Assembly (NCBI GenBank): GCA_021776825.1
Contig: JAJFFG010000125.1
Coordinates: 1 to 48,899, forward strand
Source: Planctomycetota bacterium
GTDB lineage: Bacteria; Planctomycetota; JAJSAM01; JAJVHW01
Direction of reading: 5' to 3'
DNA: 48,899 nucleotides
The translations under genes and the position numbers were made by a program. Positions 32,699 to 41,215 of this stretch are shown one piece after another (the first letter of the stretch is position 1; each line of letters begins with the position of its first letter). The notes under the pieces were generated by a model, which saw nothing but the letters and a program-made list of their open reading frames with translations, was not told the DNA's origin and ran no database searches.

Positions 32699-34021
32699 AT
32701 GCGCATCCCGCTGACGCTGACGTTGCTGCTCGGTCTGCTCGTTCCCGTCTACGCACAAGACGATGCGCCGCCAGCCCCGCGCAAGGTGGAGCTCGAGACA
32801 GAGAGTGGCGACAAGCTCGCCGCCGAGATCTACGAGCCGACGGGCGGAAGCGAGACGAAGCCTGCGGTCATCGTTCTGCACGGACAGGGCGGGAGTCGCG
32901 CCGATTGGGCGTCGCTCGGGCCGGTGCTCGCGAAGCAGGGCGTCACGATGCTCGCCGTCGACCTGCGCGGTCACGGTGAGAGCGTGGAGGCCGGCGGCGT
33001 CGACGTGGAGGCGAGGATCGCTGCCGGCGATCCGGTGCTATTCGGAGCGATGCGCGGGGACGCGCTCGCAGCGCTGGCGTTTGCGCGCGAAGAGCTCCTC
33101 GCCGATGGTCGGAAGCTCGGCATCGCGGGCATCGGCGTCGGTGCGTCGATCGCGCTCGAGGCCGCGAAGAAGGACGACGGGTTGGCGGCCGTGCTCTGCA
33201 TCGATCCCGACCCGGCGGCGTGTGGCGTTCCCGTTGCAGCCGGACTGAACAAGTGGGACGGTCGTCCGGTCGGTCTGCTCGCCTGCGGCAAGAAGTCGCC
33301 GTCCGGCATGGGCAAGCTCGAGCGTCTCCTCAAGAAGCAGCCGCGTACGGAGTCGCTGCTGTTCCCGGGCAAGACGGCGGGCGCCGACCTGCTCGCCGCT
33401 GATGCGCCGCAGCGCGACGATGCCGCGCAGTGGCTGATCGGTTGGCTGTTGCGACCCGACCTGGACGGCAAGCCCGGACACATGCAGGTGAAGGAGTCGT
33501 CGGGACCCGGCCACATCGTCGCGCAGCAGTCGAGCTGCGGTCTCGGCATGGGCGGCGCGGGTGGTCTCTCGCTCTCGGGCTATCGCGCGCCGCAAGAGAT
33601 CGACAGCGTCGTGTTGATGGCGCACAGCGACCCGGAGTCGACGTCGCTCGACTCGACGTCTCGCCGCCTGACGTTCACGCGAGCGAAGGGGAAGGAGGTC
33701 GCTGTCAATGTGAAGATCGAGGTGTGGGGCGGCAAGAAGTGGAAGAAGCACTCGACGACGACGATGCGCGGCATCGGTGGCTTCTCGAAGGTCGCCAACG
33801 TCAACTGCTTCGAGATCTGGCTCCCGCCGCACCTGATCGGCGTGCGCCCGTTCACGACCGTCGCCACCACGGCGTGCTTCGGCGCGAAGGGCAAGCCGAC
33901 GTGGAAGGACGAAGACCCGTTCAAGGGCAAGGACCTCGGCACGTTCGGCGGCCCCAAGCGGGAACGGAAGTTGTTCAAGGTCGAGAACCCGTCGACGTGG
34001 AGTCACTACGGGCTGCGTTGA
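32699..34021 (+). CDS. Exported alpha/beta-hydrolase-fold protein with altered nucleophile elbow
   Basis: A 440-residue protein with signal peptide MRIPLTLTLLLGLLVPVYAQ. Residues ~30-255 have the alpha/beta-hydrolase (dienelactone-hydrolase-like) pattern: AVIVLHGQGGSRADWASLGP (oxyanion strand), LAVDLRGHGES, then a nucleophile elbow reading IAGIGVGASIAL. The usual G-x-S-x-G has no Ser in the central position (G-I-G-V-G), so hydrolysis may be lost. The last ~170 residues are a beta-rich domain with VVLMAHSDPESTSLDSTSRR and VKIEVWGGKKWKKHS, possibly a discoidin-like module. It probably forms an operon with the preceding exported protein. It ends 18 bases before a perfect inverted repeat. Confidence 0.68.
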   Translation: MRIPLTLTLLLGLLVPVYAQDDAPPAPRKVELETESGDKLAAEIYEPTGGSETKPAVIVLHGQGGSRADWASLGPVLAKQGVTMLAVDLRGHGESVEAGGVDVEARIAAGDPVLFGAMRGDALAALAFAREELLADGRKLGIAGIGVGASIALEAAKKDDGLAAVLCIDPDPAACGVPVAAGLNKWDGRPVGLLACGKKSPSGMGKLERLLKKQPRTESLLFPGKTAGADLLAADAPQRDDAAQWLIGWLLRPDLDGKPGHMQVKESSGPGHIVAQQSSCGLGMGGAGGLSLSGYRAPQEIDSVVLMAHSDPESTSLDSTSRRLTFTRAKGKEVAVNVKIEVWGGKKWKKHSTTTMRGIGGFSKVANVNCFEIWLPPHLIGVRPFTTVATTACFGAKGKPTWKDEDPFKGKDLGTFGGPKRERKLFKVENPSTWSHYGLR

Positions 34022-34039
34022 GCGACGCTGTGTGCGCAC

Positions 34040-34124
34040 CTAGGTTGAACTAACTGACTTGCGTTCGGCCGCCACTCGCAGGTCCCGTCGCCGCATCCAC
34101 GGCAAGTCAGTTAGTTCAACCTAG
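34040..34124. repeat. Perfect 23-bp inverted repeat with 39-bp spacer
   Basis: Left arm 34040-34062 (CTAGGTTGAACTAACTGACT plus TGC) and right arm 34102-34124 are exact reverse complements. The arms are much AT-richer than the surroundings. Both ends carry CTAG, and the right arm supplies the TAG stop of the minus-strand kinase gene (34121-34123). It lies between convergent genes. It could be a very small inverted-repeat element or a bidirectional terminator; the long spacer and AT-rich arms favour the former. Confidence 0.75.
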
Positions 34125-37100
34125 TTGCTCGCCGCCGCGATCTCGCGGTTCAGGCGGAGGTTCTCGACCATCGACGTACGCGTCTCGTCGTCAACCAGCG
34201 AGAGGGCCGCGTCCAGCAGGCGCTTGGACGTCTCGAGGTGAGCGCGGTCGCCGGTCAGTTTCCAGAGCAGGAAGTGCGCCGCGCGGGCCTCCACGGGCTC
34301 GAGCCGTTCCTCGCTCTCCACAACCGCCGCGATCGTCTCCGCTCCGTCGCCGCCAGGGAGCCCCGCGAGGTGACACCGTGCGAGGGTTTCCGCGCCGGCG
34401 ATGCCGACCCGCGAAGCCACCTCGCGCGCCGCCACGAACGACTCGCGAGCACGCGCGGCGTCTCCCTCGCTGACGCGAATCCGCCCGAGTTCAATGTGGA
34501 TCGACGGCGCCAACCGGTGGTATCCGATCGACTCGCACAGCGCGAGCGCGGCAACGAGCCCCTGCTCGGCCCGTGTCGTGTCACCCAGTTCCTGACTCAC
34601 GACCGCGATGCTGAAGCGGGCGGTCGCCTCGCCGGATCGATGCCCGATCTGCGGGCACAGCGCGAGTTCGCTCTCGAAGTACTTCTGCGCCTGCGGCAAG
34701 CGCCCCTCGCCGAAACACACAGCGCCCAGTCCGCCGAGCGCGATGCTCTCGCCGCGCCGCAAACCGGCCTCGCGGTACAGTTCGATCGCGCGCTCCTGGA
34801 AGGCGCGGGACTCCACGAGTCGTCCGCGCTCGTAGAACACCGTACCGAGGTTGCCCGTGGCGCCTGCCTCGGCGTACGGGTCCCCCGTGCTCCGCGCGAT
34901 CTGCAGCGCCTCGCACACCGCGGCCTCCGCCTCGTCCGGTCGGTTCGTGATCCAGTACACGCCGCCCAACGCTCGCGTCGCGCGGATGCGCAGGGTGTCG
35001 TCGCCCTCGGCATCGGCCAGGCGCTTGGCTTCGAGAACGGCCTTCTCCTGCTCAGCACGACGTCCCAGGCGGTCGTACGCCGCCACGACCCGCATGAGCA
35101 CGACGGCCCTCGCGACCCCGGCGAGGAGATCCGGAACGGCGAGCGCCCGACCGAGGAGCGACGCCACCTGATCGTTCAGGTACCCGGCCCGCAGATGCGC
35201 GTGAGCGCCGTCGAGGTAGCGCAACGCCCGCGGACCGCGCGCGCCGCTCAGGAAGTGCTCGCACAGATCGACGCAGAGCGCGCCGTCGAGGGACTCGGGA
35301 TCAGCGGCGGCGGCGTTCGTGCGCGACTCGAGCGCCTCGGCGAGCGCGGCGTGGTACTCCTCGCGCAGCACTTCGTTGAGGCCACCGTAGAGAGCCTCCT
35401 GCACCTGGTGGTGATCGAAGCAGTAGCGGCGGCCGTGCGAGCGGACGAGGCGATGCTGCCGCTCGACGTTGCCGAGCGCGCGCAGCGTCGGGATATGGGC
35501 CAGTCCGAGCGCGTCCCCCACCACGACGGGATCGAACTCGAACCCGCAACACGCCGCCATGTCGAGCAGGTTGCGCTCGTCCTCCGTCAGATCCGCGACG
35601 CGCGCGTTGACGAGATCGAGAACCGACGACGGAATCTGGATCCGCTCCACGGCCTTGGTGCCAACCCACGTGCCGTCCGCCTGCTGCGTGATGAACTGCC
35701 CTTCGCGCAGACCGCGCAGGATCTCGAACACGAAGAACGGGTTGCCGTCAGAGTGCAGCGCGATCTGGTTTCCGAGGTCACGCGCGAGATGCTCGGACTG
35801 GAGTGTGTCCTGAAGCAGGCGCACGAGATCCTTCGGGCCGAGCCGCAGCAGTGGGAGCTGCTCGGTCTGATCGAGTCGTGTGAGACTCGCGAGCCAATCT
35901 TCGGGCACGCCGGGACGCGCCATCCCCACCAGCATCACGCGATGCCCCGGCACGGCCATGGCGAGCGACGTGAACAGCGCGCGGCCCTCCTCGGGCGCGA
36001 AGTGCAGGTCGTCGATCAAGACGATGGTCATCCGCTCCGCGGCCAGTGTCTGCGTCGCACGGACGAAGCACGTCTGGAGCGAGCCCTTGTTCAGCGCTTG
36101 CGCGTCGGGCGGTGCCCCCTCGCCGCGCAGCAACGCGTCGAACGCCGGGACGAGGCTCTGGTTCTCCGGCAGGTACCTCGCGCTGCCCGGCTCGCCGAAC
36201 TGTTCGCGGTACGCCGACGAGAACCCGCCCTCTGCCGTGGCCGCACCGCCCGGCGGGTAGCTGCCGAAGAGGAAGTTCAGGTCCTCACCGTCGGCGTGGA
36301 GGCGGGCGAGGAGTTCGTCGATGAGGCGGCTCTTCCCGATGCCGGCCTCGCCTTCGAGCAGCACGACCTGGCCGTCGCCGGACTTCGCCTGGTCGTAGAG
36401 TCCGCGCAGCGTGGCGATCTCCGCCTCGCGGCCGTACACCGCCGTCTCGCGCGGGATGCGAACGCGACGGATGGGACGCTTCGTCGTCGCCTGGAGTTCT
36501 CGCGCCCGCTCGTGCCACCAGGTCGAGTCCTCGCCGTCCTCCAATACCTCCAAGAGCTGAGCCGCGGATGCGAAGCGACCCCGCGGGTCCTTCACGAGCA
36601 GCGTGTGCACCACCTCTTCGAAGAACGCCGAGAGCTGGAGGTTCACGTCGCCCAATCTGCGCGGCTCCGTGTCGCACACGCGGCTGAGCACCTCGTGGAA
36701 CGACCCGCCACGGTAGGGATGCGCGCCGCTCGCGAGTTCGTAAAGCACGAGACCCAGCGCGTGCAGATCCGTGCGCCCGTCGACGTCGCCGCCCTTGAAC
36801 TGCTCCGGCGCGGCGTACTCCACCGACCCGACGAACATCCCGGACTGCGAGAGCCGCAGCGCGTCGTCCATCGAGCGCGCGACGCCGAGGTCCATGATCT
36901 TGACGACGTGATCCGGCGCGATGAGGACGTTGTCCGGCTTCACATCTCTGTGGATGGCGCCAGCAGCATGAATGGCGGCGAGGCCCTTGCAGACCTCACG
37001 ACCGATGTGCCGGCAGAGTTCCTCAGGCACGTGTTCCAGCTCGTCGAGCAACCCGTCGAGCGTCTGCCCCTCCACGTACTCCATCGCCATGAAGTGACGC

Positions 37101-37336
37101 CCGTCCGCCTCGCCACCGGCCAGTGTCCGCACGACGTTCGGGTGATCGACAGCGCGGCCGATCTCGACCTCTCGCCGAAACCGCTCGACCGCATCCGCAC
37201 CGTCGAGCAGTTGCGGGTGCACGACCTTCAGCGCAACGGCGCCCTCCGGTCCCTTCGCCCGGTAGACCGTCCCCATCCCGCCAGAGCCGAGCTCACGGTC
37301 GATGCAGTACGGGCCGAGGACGGTGCCGGGTTCCAC
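34121..37336 (-). CDS. Ser/Thr protein kinase fused to NTPase and TPR region
   Basis: A 1071-residue signalling protein. Residues ~8-270 are a Hanks-type kinase: glycine loop GSGGMG, ATP Lys in VALKVV (~37), catalytic HRDVKPDN (~129), and DLGVA in place of DFG. Activation is implied by GSVEYAAPEQ. Residues ~305-620 form a STAND/AAA-type NTPase with VLLEGEAGIGKSRL (Walker A ~330) and TIVLIDDLHFA (Walker B). From ~700 to the end is a TPR region (ATGNLGTVFYERGRLVESRA, GGLGAVCFGEGRLPQAQ). The domain order is that of bacterial kinase-fused ATPase regulators. No membrane segment is visible. The final residues (DETRTSMVENLRLNREIAA) recur in the TPR gene at 41216-42562. It is the last member of a probable minus-strand operon. 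Its stop codon lies in an inverted repeat. Confidence 0.9.
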   Translation of the reverse strand: MEPGTVLGPYCIDRELGSGGMGTVYRAKGPEGAVALKVVHPQLLDGADAVERFRREVEIGRAVDHPNVVRTLAGGEADGRHFMAMEYVEGQTLDGLLDELEHVPEELCRHIGREVCKGLAAIHAAGAIHRDVKPDNVLIAPDHVVKIMDLGVARSMDDALRLSQSGMFVGSVEYAAPEQFKGGDVDGRTDLHALGLVLYELASGAHPYRGGSFHEVLSRVCDTEPRRLGDVNLQLSAFFEEVVHTLLVKDPRGRFASAAQLLEVLEDGEDSTWWHERARELQATTKRPIRRVRIPRETAVYGREAEIATLRGLYDQAKSGDGQVVLLEGEAGIGKSRLIDELLARLHADGEDLNFLFGSYPPGGAATAEGGFSSAYREQFGEPGSARYLPENQSLVPAFDALLRGEGAPPDAQALNKGSLQTCFVRATQTLAAERMTIVLIDDLHFAPEEGRALFTSLAMAVPGHRVMLVGMARPGVPEDWLASLTRLDQTEQLPLLRLGPKDLVRLLQDTLQSEHLARDLGNQIALHSDGNPFFVFEILRGLREGQFITQQADGTWVGTKAVERIQIPSSVLDLVNARVADLTEDERNLLDMAACCGFEFDPVVVGDALGLAHIPTLRALGNVERQHRLVRSHGRRYCFDHHQVQEALYGGLNEVLREEYHAALAEALESRTNAAAADPESLDGALCVDLCEHFLSGARGPRALRYLDGAHAHLRAGYLNDQVASLLGRALAVPDLLAGVARAVVLMRVVAAYDRLGRRAEQEKAVLEAKRLADAEGDDTLRIRATRALGGVYWITNRPDEAEAAVCEALQIARSTGDPYAEAGATGNLGTVFYERGRLVESRAFQERAIELYREAGLRRGESIALGGLGAVCFGEGRLPQAQKYFESELALCPQIGHRSGEATARFSIAVVSQELGDTTRAEQGLVAALALCESIGYHRLAPSIHIELGRIRVSEGDAARARESFVAAREVASRVGIAGAETLARCHLAGLPGGDGAETIAAVVESEERLEPVEARAAHFLLWKLTGDRAHLETSKRLLDAALSLVDDETRTSMVENLRLNREIAAASN

Positions 37337-37386
37337 GGCGCGCCACGGTACAGACTCCGCGCCGGGGAAGCCTCGGGCTCTGTGGT

Positions 37387-37971
37387 TCAGCGGTCCGCGT
37401 CGCCGGGCGCGCCGCGCGCGCCGACGACGTCGTAGCGCAATTCCGCGAACTCCCCGGCTCGCCGGACAGCGGTCAAACGCAGTCGCGGCGGATCGATCCG
37501 CCGCGGGAGCAACGGGAAGCCGGACCCGAGTGTCGCGGGCGCGATGTTGACGATCACCTCGTCGAGAAGTCCGGCGTCGTGGAACTGACCGGCCAGGTCA
37601 CCGCCGCCGACGATCCAGAGGTTCCGGCCCTCCGCGGCCGCCACCATCTCGCGGTGCACGGGTCGGACATCGCCGCGGACGAAGCGCACGTCCGCGCCCT
37701 CGATCGGTGGCAAGTCGTCGCGGGAGCTGAACACCCAGCACGGCTGGTCGTACGGCCATGCCGCCTCGTTGCCGGCAGCGCGGTCCCGCTCGAGATGGGC
37801 TGCAACCCACAGGTACGTCGCCGAGCCCATCGTCAGCGCGCCGACTGCACCGAAGAATGCCGCGTGGCCTTCGGCGTCGCCCTCTCCCGACGCGTTCAGC
37901 CAATCGAGCCCGTGGTTGTCGTCGGCGACGAAGCCGTCGAGGGAGCTGGCCGCGTAGTACTGCGTCTTCAT
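37387..37971 (-). CDS. DHFR/RibD C-terminal-fold reductase
   Basis: A 194-residue protein of the dihydrofolate-reductase/RibD C-terminal superfamily. It opens MKTQYYAASSLDGFVADDNH, the typical first strand and NADPH-site Asp. GALTMGSATYLW resembles the 'vmGr.Ty' helix, and LWIVGGGDLAGQFHDAGLLD is the NADPH-binding 'v.GG..l...l...lvDE' segment. In family members the NADPH domain reduces folate-like or ribosylaminouracil-like substrates; small stand-alone members have unknown substrates. It lies between a frameshifted membrane-anchored gene and the kinase on the same strand. Confidence 0.83.
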   Translation of the reverse strand: MKTQYYAASSLDGFVADDNHGLDWLNASGEGDAEGHAAFFGAVGALTMGSATYLWVAAHLERDRAAGNEAAWPYDQPCWVFSSRDDLPPIEGADVRFVRGDVRPVHREMVAAAEGRNLWIVGGGDLAGQFHDAGLLDEVIVNIAPATLGSGFPLLPRRIDPPRLRLTAVRRAGEFAELRYDVVGARGAPGDADR

Positions 37972-37991
37972 CGCTCTCCGTTCTCGTGAAG

Positions 37992-38883
37992 TCAGCGCGC
38001 ATTCAGCGCATCGAGGATGCGGTCCAGCTCCACGCGAACCTCGGACTGCTGCTCACCCGGCCGTTCGTCGCGCAGGAACCCGAGCACACTGGTATCAGTT
38101 GATGCTCGTGACTCGAGCCCCGCGAGGGCGGCGACTCGAATCCACGCATCCTGGTTCGTGCGCTCGAACGCCCGCATCAGCGCGAGCGTGGCGCGTGGGT
38201 CGGTCGAGCAGGCGTGCCATGAAGGCGTCGCGCACGGGCGCCGCGGCTGGCGCGTGGATCAAGGCCTGCGTCATGACCGCCCGGATCGGCCCGAGGATGT
38301 CGGGGTCCGTCGCGTCCGCATCGAACGCGACAATCTCGGCGAACTGCTCGGGCGTGACCTTCGCGAGCCGCGCCGCGAGGTGGTCGCCGAGCTGCAGGCC
38401 ATCGGTCTGCTGGTCCTCCAGCGCGACCAGCTCGGACATCACGCCGGAGAGCGCCGCCTGGATCCGCTCCCACCGCATCTGTCGACGCCGCTCCGCGGTC
38501 ATCTCCGAGTCCGGGGGATCCCCGTTATCCGGGTCGCTGTTCGCATCGCGCCGTTTCGTGTCTCCCAGGTCGGTGTCTCCCAGGTCCGTGTCGCCCAGGT
38601 CGCCACGCAGCTGAGCGATCAGCGCGTCCCTCTGCGCCAATTCCTCGCGCAGACGCTCAATCTCGCCGCGCTGGGCGCGCGGTCGCGACACGCCGCGAGA
38701 CGACTCGCTCGCGGCCACGGTGTCGCCGCGCGTCGCGGCCTTGCCCCCGTCGGCAGCATCTCGTCCGTCCGACCGGTCATCGCCGGGCGCCGTAGGACCG
38801 CGCACTCGATCCGAGAACAAGACGCCGCACAGGAACGACACCACGACGAGTATCGCGCCGATCACCAGCCCTCTCGGCTTCAT
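37992..38883 (-). pseudogene. Membrane-anchored coiled-coil protein, frameshifted near its C-terminus
   Basis: The start at 38883 gives an N-terminal anchor (MKPRGLVIGAILVVVSFLCG). A long charged linker follows, then a coiled coil (IERLREELAQRDALIAQLRG) and a perfect DLGDT pentapeptide repeat (15-bp DNA repeat near 38560-38605). The folded part after ~120 is helical. At about 38205 the frame changes. The minus strand reads LLDRPTRHAR in the long frame, but removing one base gives LLDDPRATLALMRAFERTNQ, which then runs into a sensible HEAT-like helical end (DAWIRVAALAGLESRASTDT) with a stop at 37992. A restored protein would be ~296 residues. It is either a real single-base insertion or a sequencing error. 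Confidence 0.65.
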
Positions 38884-39041
38884 GGGCGCTCCTTCGACAT
38901 CACTGCGAGATCCCCACAGAGACGGTACAGCCTCGGGCCGCCCTGTGCCGAGACCCGCGAACACACGCGCCCGAGCAGCCGCCCCGCACGCGCGTCGTTC
39001 ATGCGGTGCGAATACCTCCCGATCTCGGTAGTCATGGGGAC

Positions 39042-39707
39042 ATGCAGAAGCCCGAGCTCATCGACGAGGCACGCACGCCAGCGGGCGAGCGCATCCGGCT
39101 GACGCGGGAGTCGGGCTACCTCGTGGTGCACGTGGACAACGTGATGCTGATGTCCAGCAGCGAGCACCACTCCGAGGAGCTGATGGCGACCATCGGCTGC
39201 GAGGGCGTGCGCGAGAAGACAGACGCGCGCGTACTCGTCGGCGGCCTCGGACTCGGGTACACGTTGCGCGCGGCGCTGGACGCCGTCGGTCCGAGCGCGA
39301 CGGTCGTCGTCTGCGAACTGCTCGAGGCCGTCGTCGCGTGGAACCGCACGCACGTCGGCCACCTCGCCGAGCATCCGCTGGACGACCCGCGCACGCGCGT
39401 CGAAGTCCGCGACCTCGTCGAGTACGTCCGCTCGCGACCGGAACCCTTCGACGCCATGCTGTTGGACGTCGACTGCGGGCCGGACTCGTTCACGTCGAAG
39501 GGCAACGGGCGCCTCTACGACCGCAGCGGCCTCGCGTTGCTCCGAGAGCTGATCCGTCCCGGAGGTGCACTGGTCGTCTGGTCCGCGTACGACTGCCCGC
39601 CGTTCGTGAAGGACCTGCGGAAGGCCGGCTTCGAACCCAAGGTCGTCACTGCCCGCGGGCGAGGCAACCGCGGCGCGCGACACACGCTCTACGTCGGGCG
39701 CCGTTGA
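39042..39707 (+). CDS. Spermidine synthase-like methyltransferase-fold protein
   Basis: A 221-residue Rossmann-fold protein related to spermidine synthases and their SAM-dependent relatives. The glycine-rich loop DARVLVGGLGLGYTLRAALD (~65-85) is the SAM or dcSAM site. ATVVVCELLEAVVAWNRTH contains the acidic residue after the second strand, and FDAMLLDVDCGPDSFTS (~140) is the catalytic-region strand, with Asp residues placed as in spermidine synthase. The chain is shorter than a full spermidine synthase because it lacks most of the N-terminal beta domain. That is common in paralogues of unknown substrate. It begins at the ATG after GGGGAC. Confidence 0.72.
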   Translation: MQKPELIDEARTPAGERIRLTRESGYLVVHVDNVMLMSSSEHHSEELMATIGCEGVREKTDARVLVGGLGLGYTLRAALDAVGPSATVVVCELLEAVVAWNRTHVGHLAEHPLDDPRTRVEVRDLVEYVRSRPEPFDAMLLDVDCGPDSFTSKGNGRLYDRSGLALLRELIRPGGALVVWSAYDCPPFVKDLRKAGFEPKVVTARGRGNRGARHTLYVGRR

Positions 39708-39722
39708 CAGCAACGCCCGTGG

Positions 39723-40556
39723 CTACGCGACGTGCAAGCTCGCCACATACCCCGTGTACTTGCGCACGTTGATGACGCCCGTCTCGAAGATCAGGTACTG
39801 GCCCTTGATGCCGTCAAGACGACCACCGGCAACCGGGTTCTTGTCGAGGCTGAAGGACTTCACCTTCTCCGGCCAGACGTTCACCGGGTAGGTGAACGAG
39901 TGGCGCGCGCGCTCTTCCGCGGAGAGCACCCCCGCGGTTCCCCACTCGTCCATCCGGTCGAGCAGGACTTGCGCGCCGCCGGCGAGGTCGCCGTCGGGGT
40001 GCTCGGTCTTCAGCATGCGCATCCAGTGCGTCTTGTCGGCGAAGGCCGCAGCGAGCCGGTGCTCGAGTAGACCGACCTCACGGCGACTCGGCACCACGGC
40101 GAGCGGGATGGCGGCGACCGCGCCCTGGTCGATCCAGCGCGACGGAACGTTCGGGCGGCGCGTGATGCCGACCTTTACGCCGCTGGTGAGCGACGCGTAG
40201 AGCACGTGCGGCTGGAAGCACTGGCTCTGCGCGAACTCCTCGTCGCGGCACGGATCGTCAGGGTCGCCGTGATGACAGAGCTCCGGCTTCACGATGCACT
40301 GGTCCGCCTCGGCCCGGGCGCGGAAGCAAGGGAAGCAGAACCCCTGGCCGAACGACTTCTTCGACTTGCGCCCGCAGTAGACGCACTCGATGCGGCCCTC
40401 GAAGCGCAGCTCGACCGTCCGGCCCAGCAGGTCGTTCATCGACGTCTCGGGCGCGCGCCGTCCGGCATCCCAGAATCCGTCGCGGAGGAAGTAGCTCACG
40501 GGCGTCGAGTGCTCGACGCGCATCTTCGTCAACGTGCCTTGCCAGATCTGGTCCAT
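39723..40556 (-). CDS. DUF2797-family protein
   Basis: A 277-residue protein matching DUF2797. The N-terminal beta part (MDQIWQGTLTKMRVEH) is followed by a zinc-ribbon-like segment CVYCGRKSKKSFGQGFCFPC (Cys4, ~58-77), a second Cys/His cluster (CIVKPELCHHG, DDPCRDEEFA) and an alpha/beta part. That last part includes VLYASLTSGVKVGITRRPNV, a GIY-YIG-like strand order (YxS, then VKVGITR). The family is widespread in bacteria and archaea without known function. The GIY-YIG resemblance hints at nucleic-acid action, which is unproved. It is convergent with the spermidine-synthase-like gene. Confidence 0.82.
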   Translation of the reverse strand: MDQIWQGTLTKMRVEHSTPVSYFLRDGFWDAGRRAPETSMNDLLGRTVELRFEGRIECVYCGRKSKKSFGQGFCFPCFRARAEADQCIVKPELCHHGDPDDPCRDEEFAQSQCFQPHVLYASLTSGVKVGITRRPNVPSRWIDQGAVAAIPLAVVPSRREVGLLEHRLAAAFADKTHWMRMLKTEHPDGDLAGGAQVLLDRMDEWGTAGVLSAEERARHSFTYPVNVWPEKVKSFSLDKNPVAGGRLDGIKGQYLIFETGVINVRKYTGYVASLHVA

Positions 40557-40625
40557 GCAGATGGTGTAGCGCGCGACGGCGGAGTCGACGACGGGGCAAC
40601 GAGCGCACGCGGAACCGGCGCTTCC

Positions 40626-41153
40626 CTACGTCTTCGCGAAGTACGTCTCATAGTGGTCGTCTGACTCGCGGACGCTCCACGTGCGCAGCCCCTTCTCGCG
40701 GGCCGCATCGATCCCGGGAGCGGGCAGGAAGGTGGTCGTCAGCTGGACGACCTGTCGCTCTCCCAGTGGAACGAGCGCCGTCAGCACACGCGTGAGCGCC
40801 ATCTGGTCAGCCGTCAGCGCGCGATCGTCGATGACCACCGCGACTGACGGCGGATCGAACCACTCCGGGGCGGTGCCGAGATACGTCTCGTTCGAGATGT
40901 TCACCGCCACGCCGATCGGCGGCTGACCGACGGCCGCACGGAGTTCGTTCACCATCGCGGTGAGATCGAGCCGTCCCACGGTCGCCGCCTGCTGCAGCGA
41001 TGCGATCTTCCCGATGCTCCTCCGCAGGAGCGGGTTGCGCAGCTTCTTGAACGGCGGCGCCATCGCGACGAGCACGTCCTCCAGCTCGGGATACGACTCC
41101 AGGAGTTCCGCCACCTTGGTGGACGGCAGGATCTCGAGCGGCGCGTCTTGCAT
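40626..41153 (-). CDS. DUF1858 and DUF2249-like two-domain protein
   Basis: A 175-residue cytoplasmic protein. The first ~65 residues (LEILPSTKVAELLESYPELE, then APPFKKLRNPLLRRSIGKIA) are a DUF1858-type helical domain. The C-terminal part (PPSVAVVIDDRALTADQMAL, ending LRTWSVRESDDHYETYFAKT) resembles DUF2249 or SirA-like folds. Members are often found with hybrid-cluster or hemerythrin proteins in redox or nitric-oxide contexts. No such gene is adjacent here, so the function stays open. Confidence 0.72.
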   Translation of the reverse strand: MQDAPLEILPSTKVAELLESYPELEDVLVAMAPPFKKLRNPLLRRSIGKIASLQQAATVGRLDLTAMVNELRAAVGQPPIGVAVNISNETYLGTAPEWFDPPSVAVVIDDRALTADQMALTRVLTALVPLGERQVVQLTTTFLPAPGIDAAREKGLRTWSVRESDDHYETYFAKT

Positions 41154-41215
41154 GGGGGTCTCCGTTGTCCATCGTCGGAGCGCAACTGGGTTGAAGTGCT
41201 TGCTGCGCGGTCGGC

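Noticed and set aside
34238..37435. 1065-codon open frame on the plus strand opposite the kinase
   Set aside because: It is the mirror of the kinase-NTPase-TPR gene, without recognisable motifs. The minus-strand reading has clear Hanks, Walker and TPR motifs.
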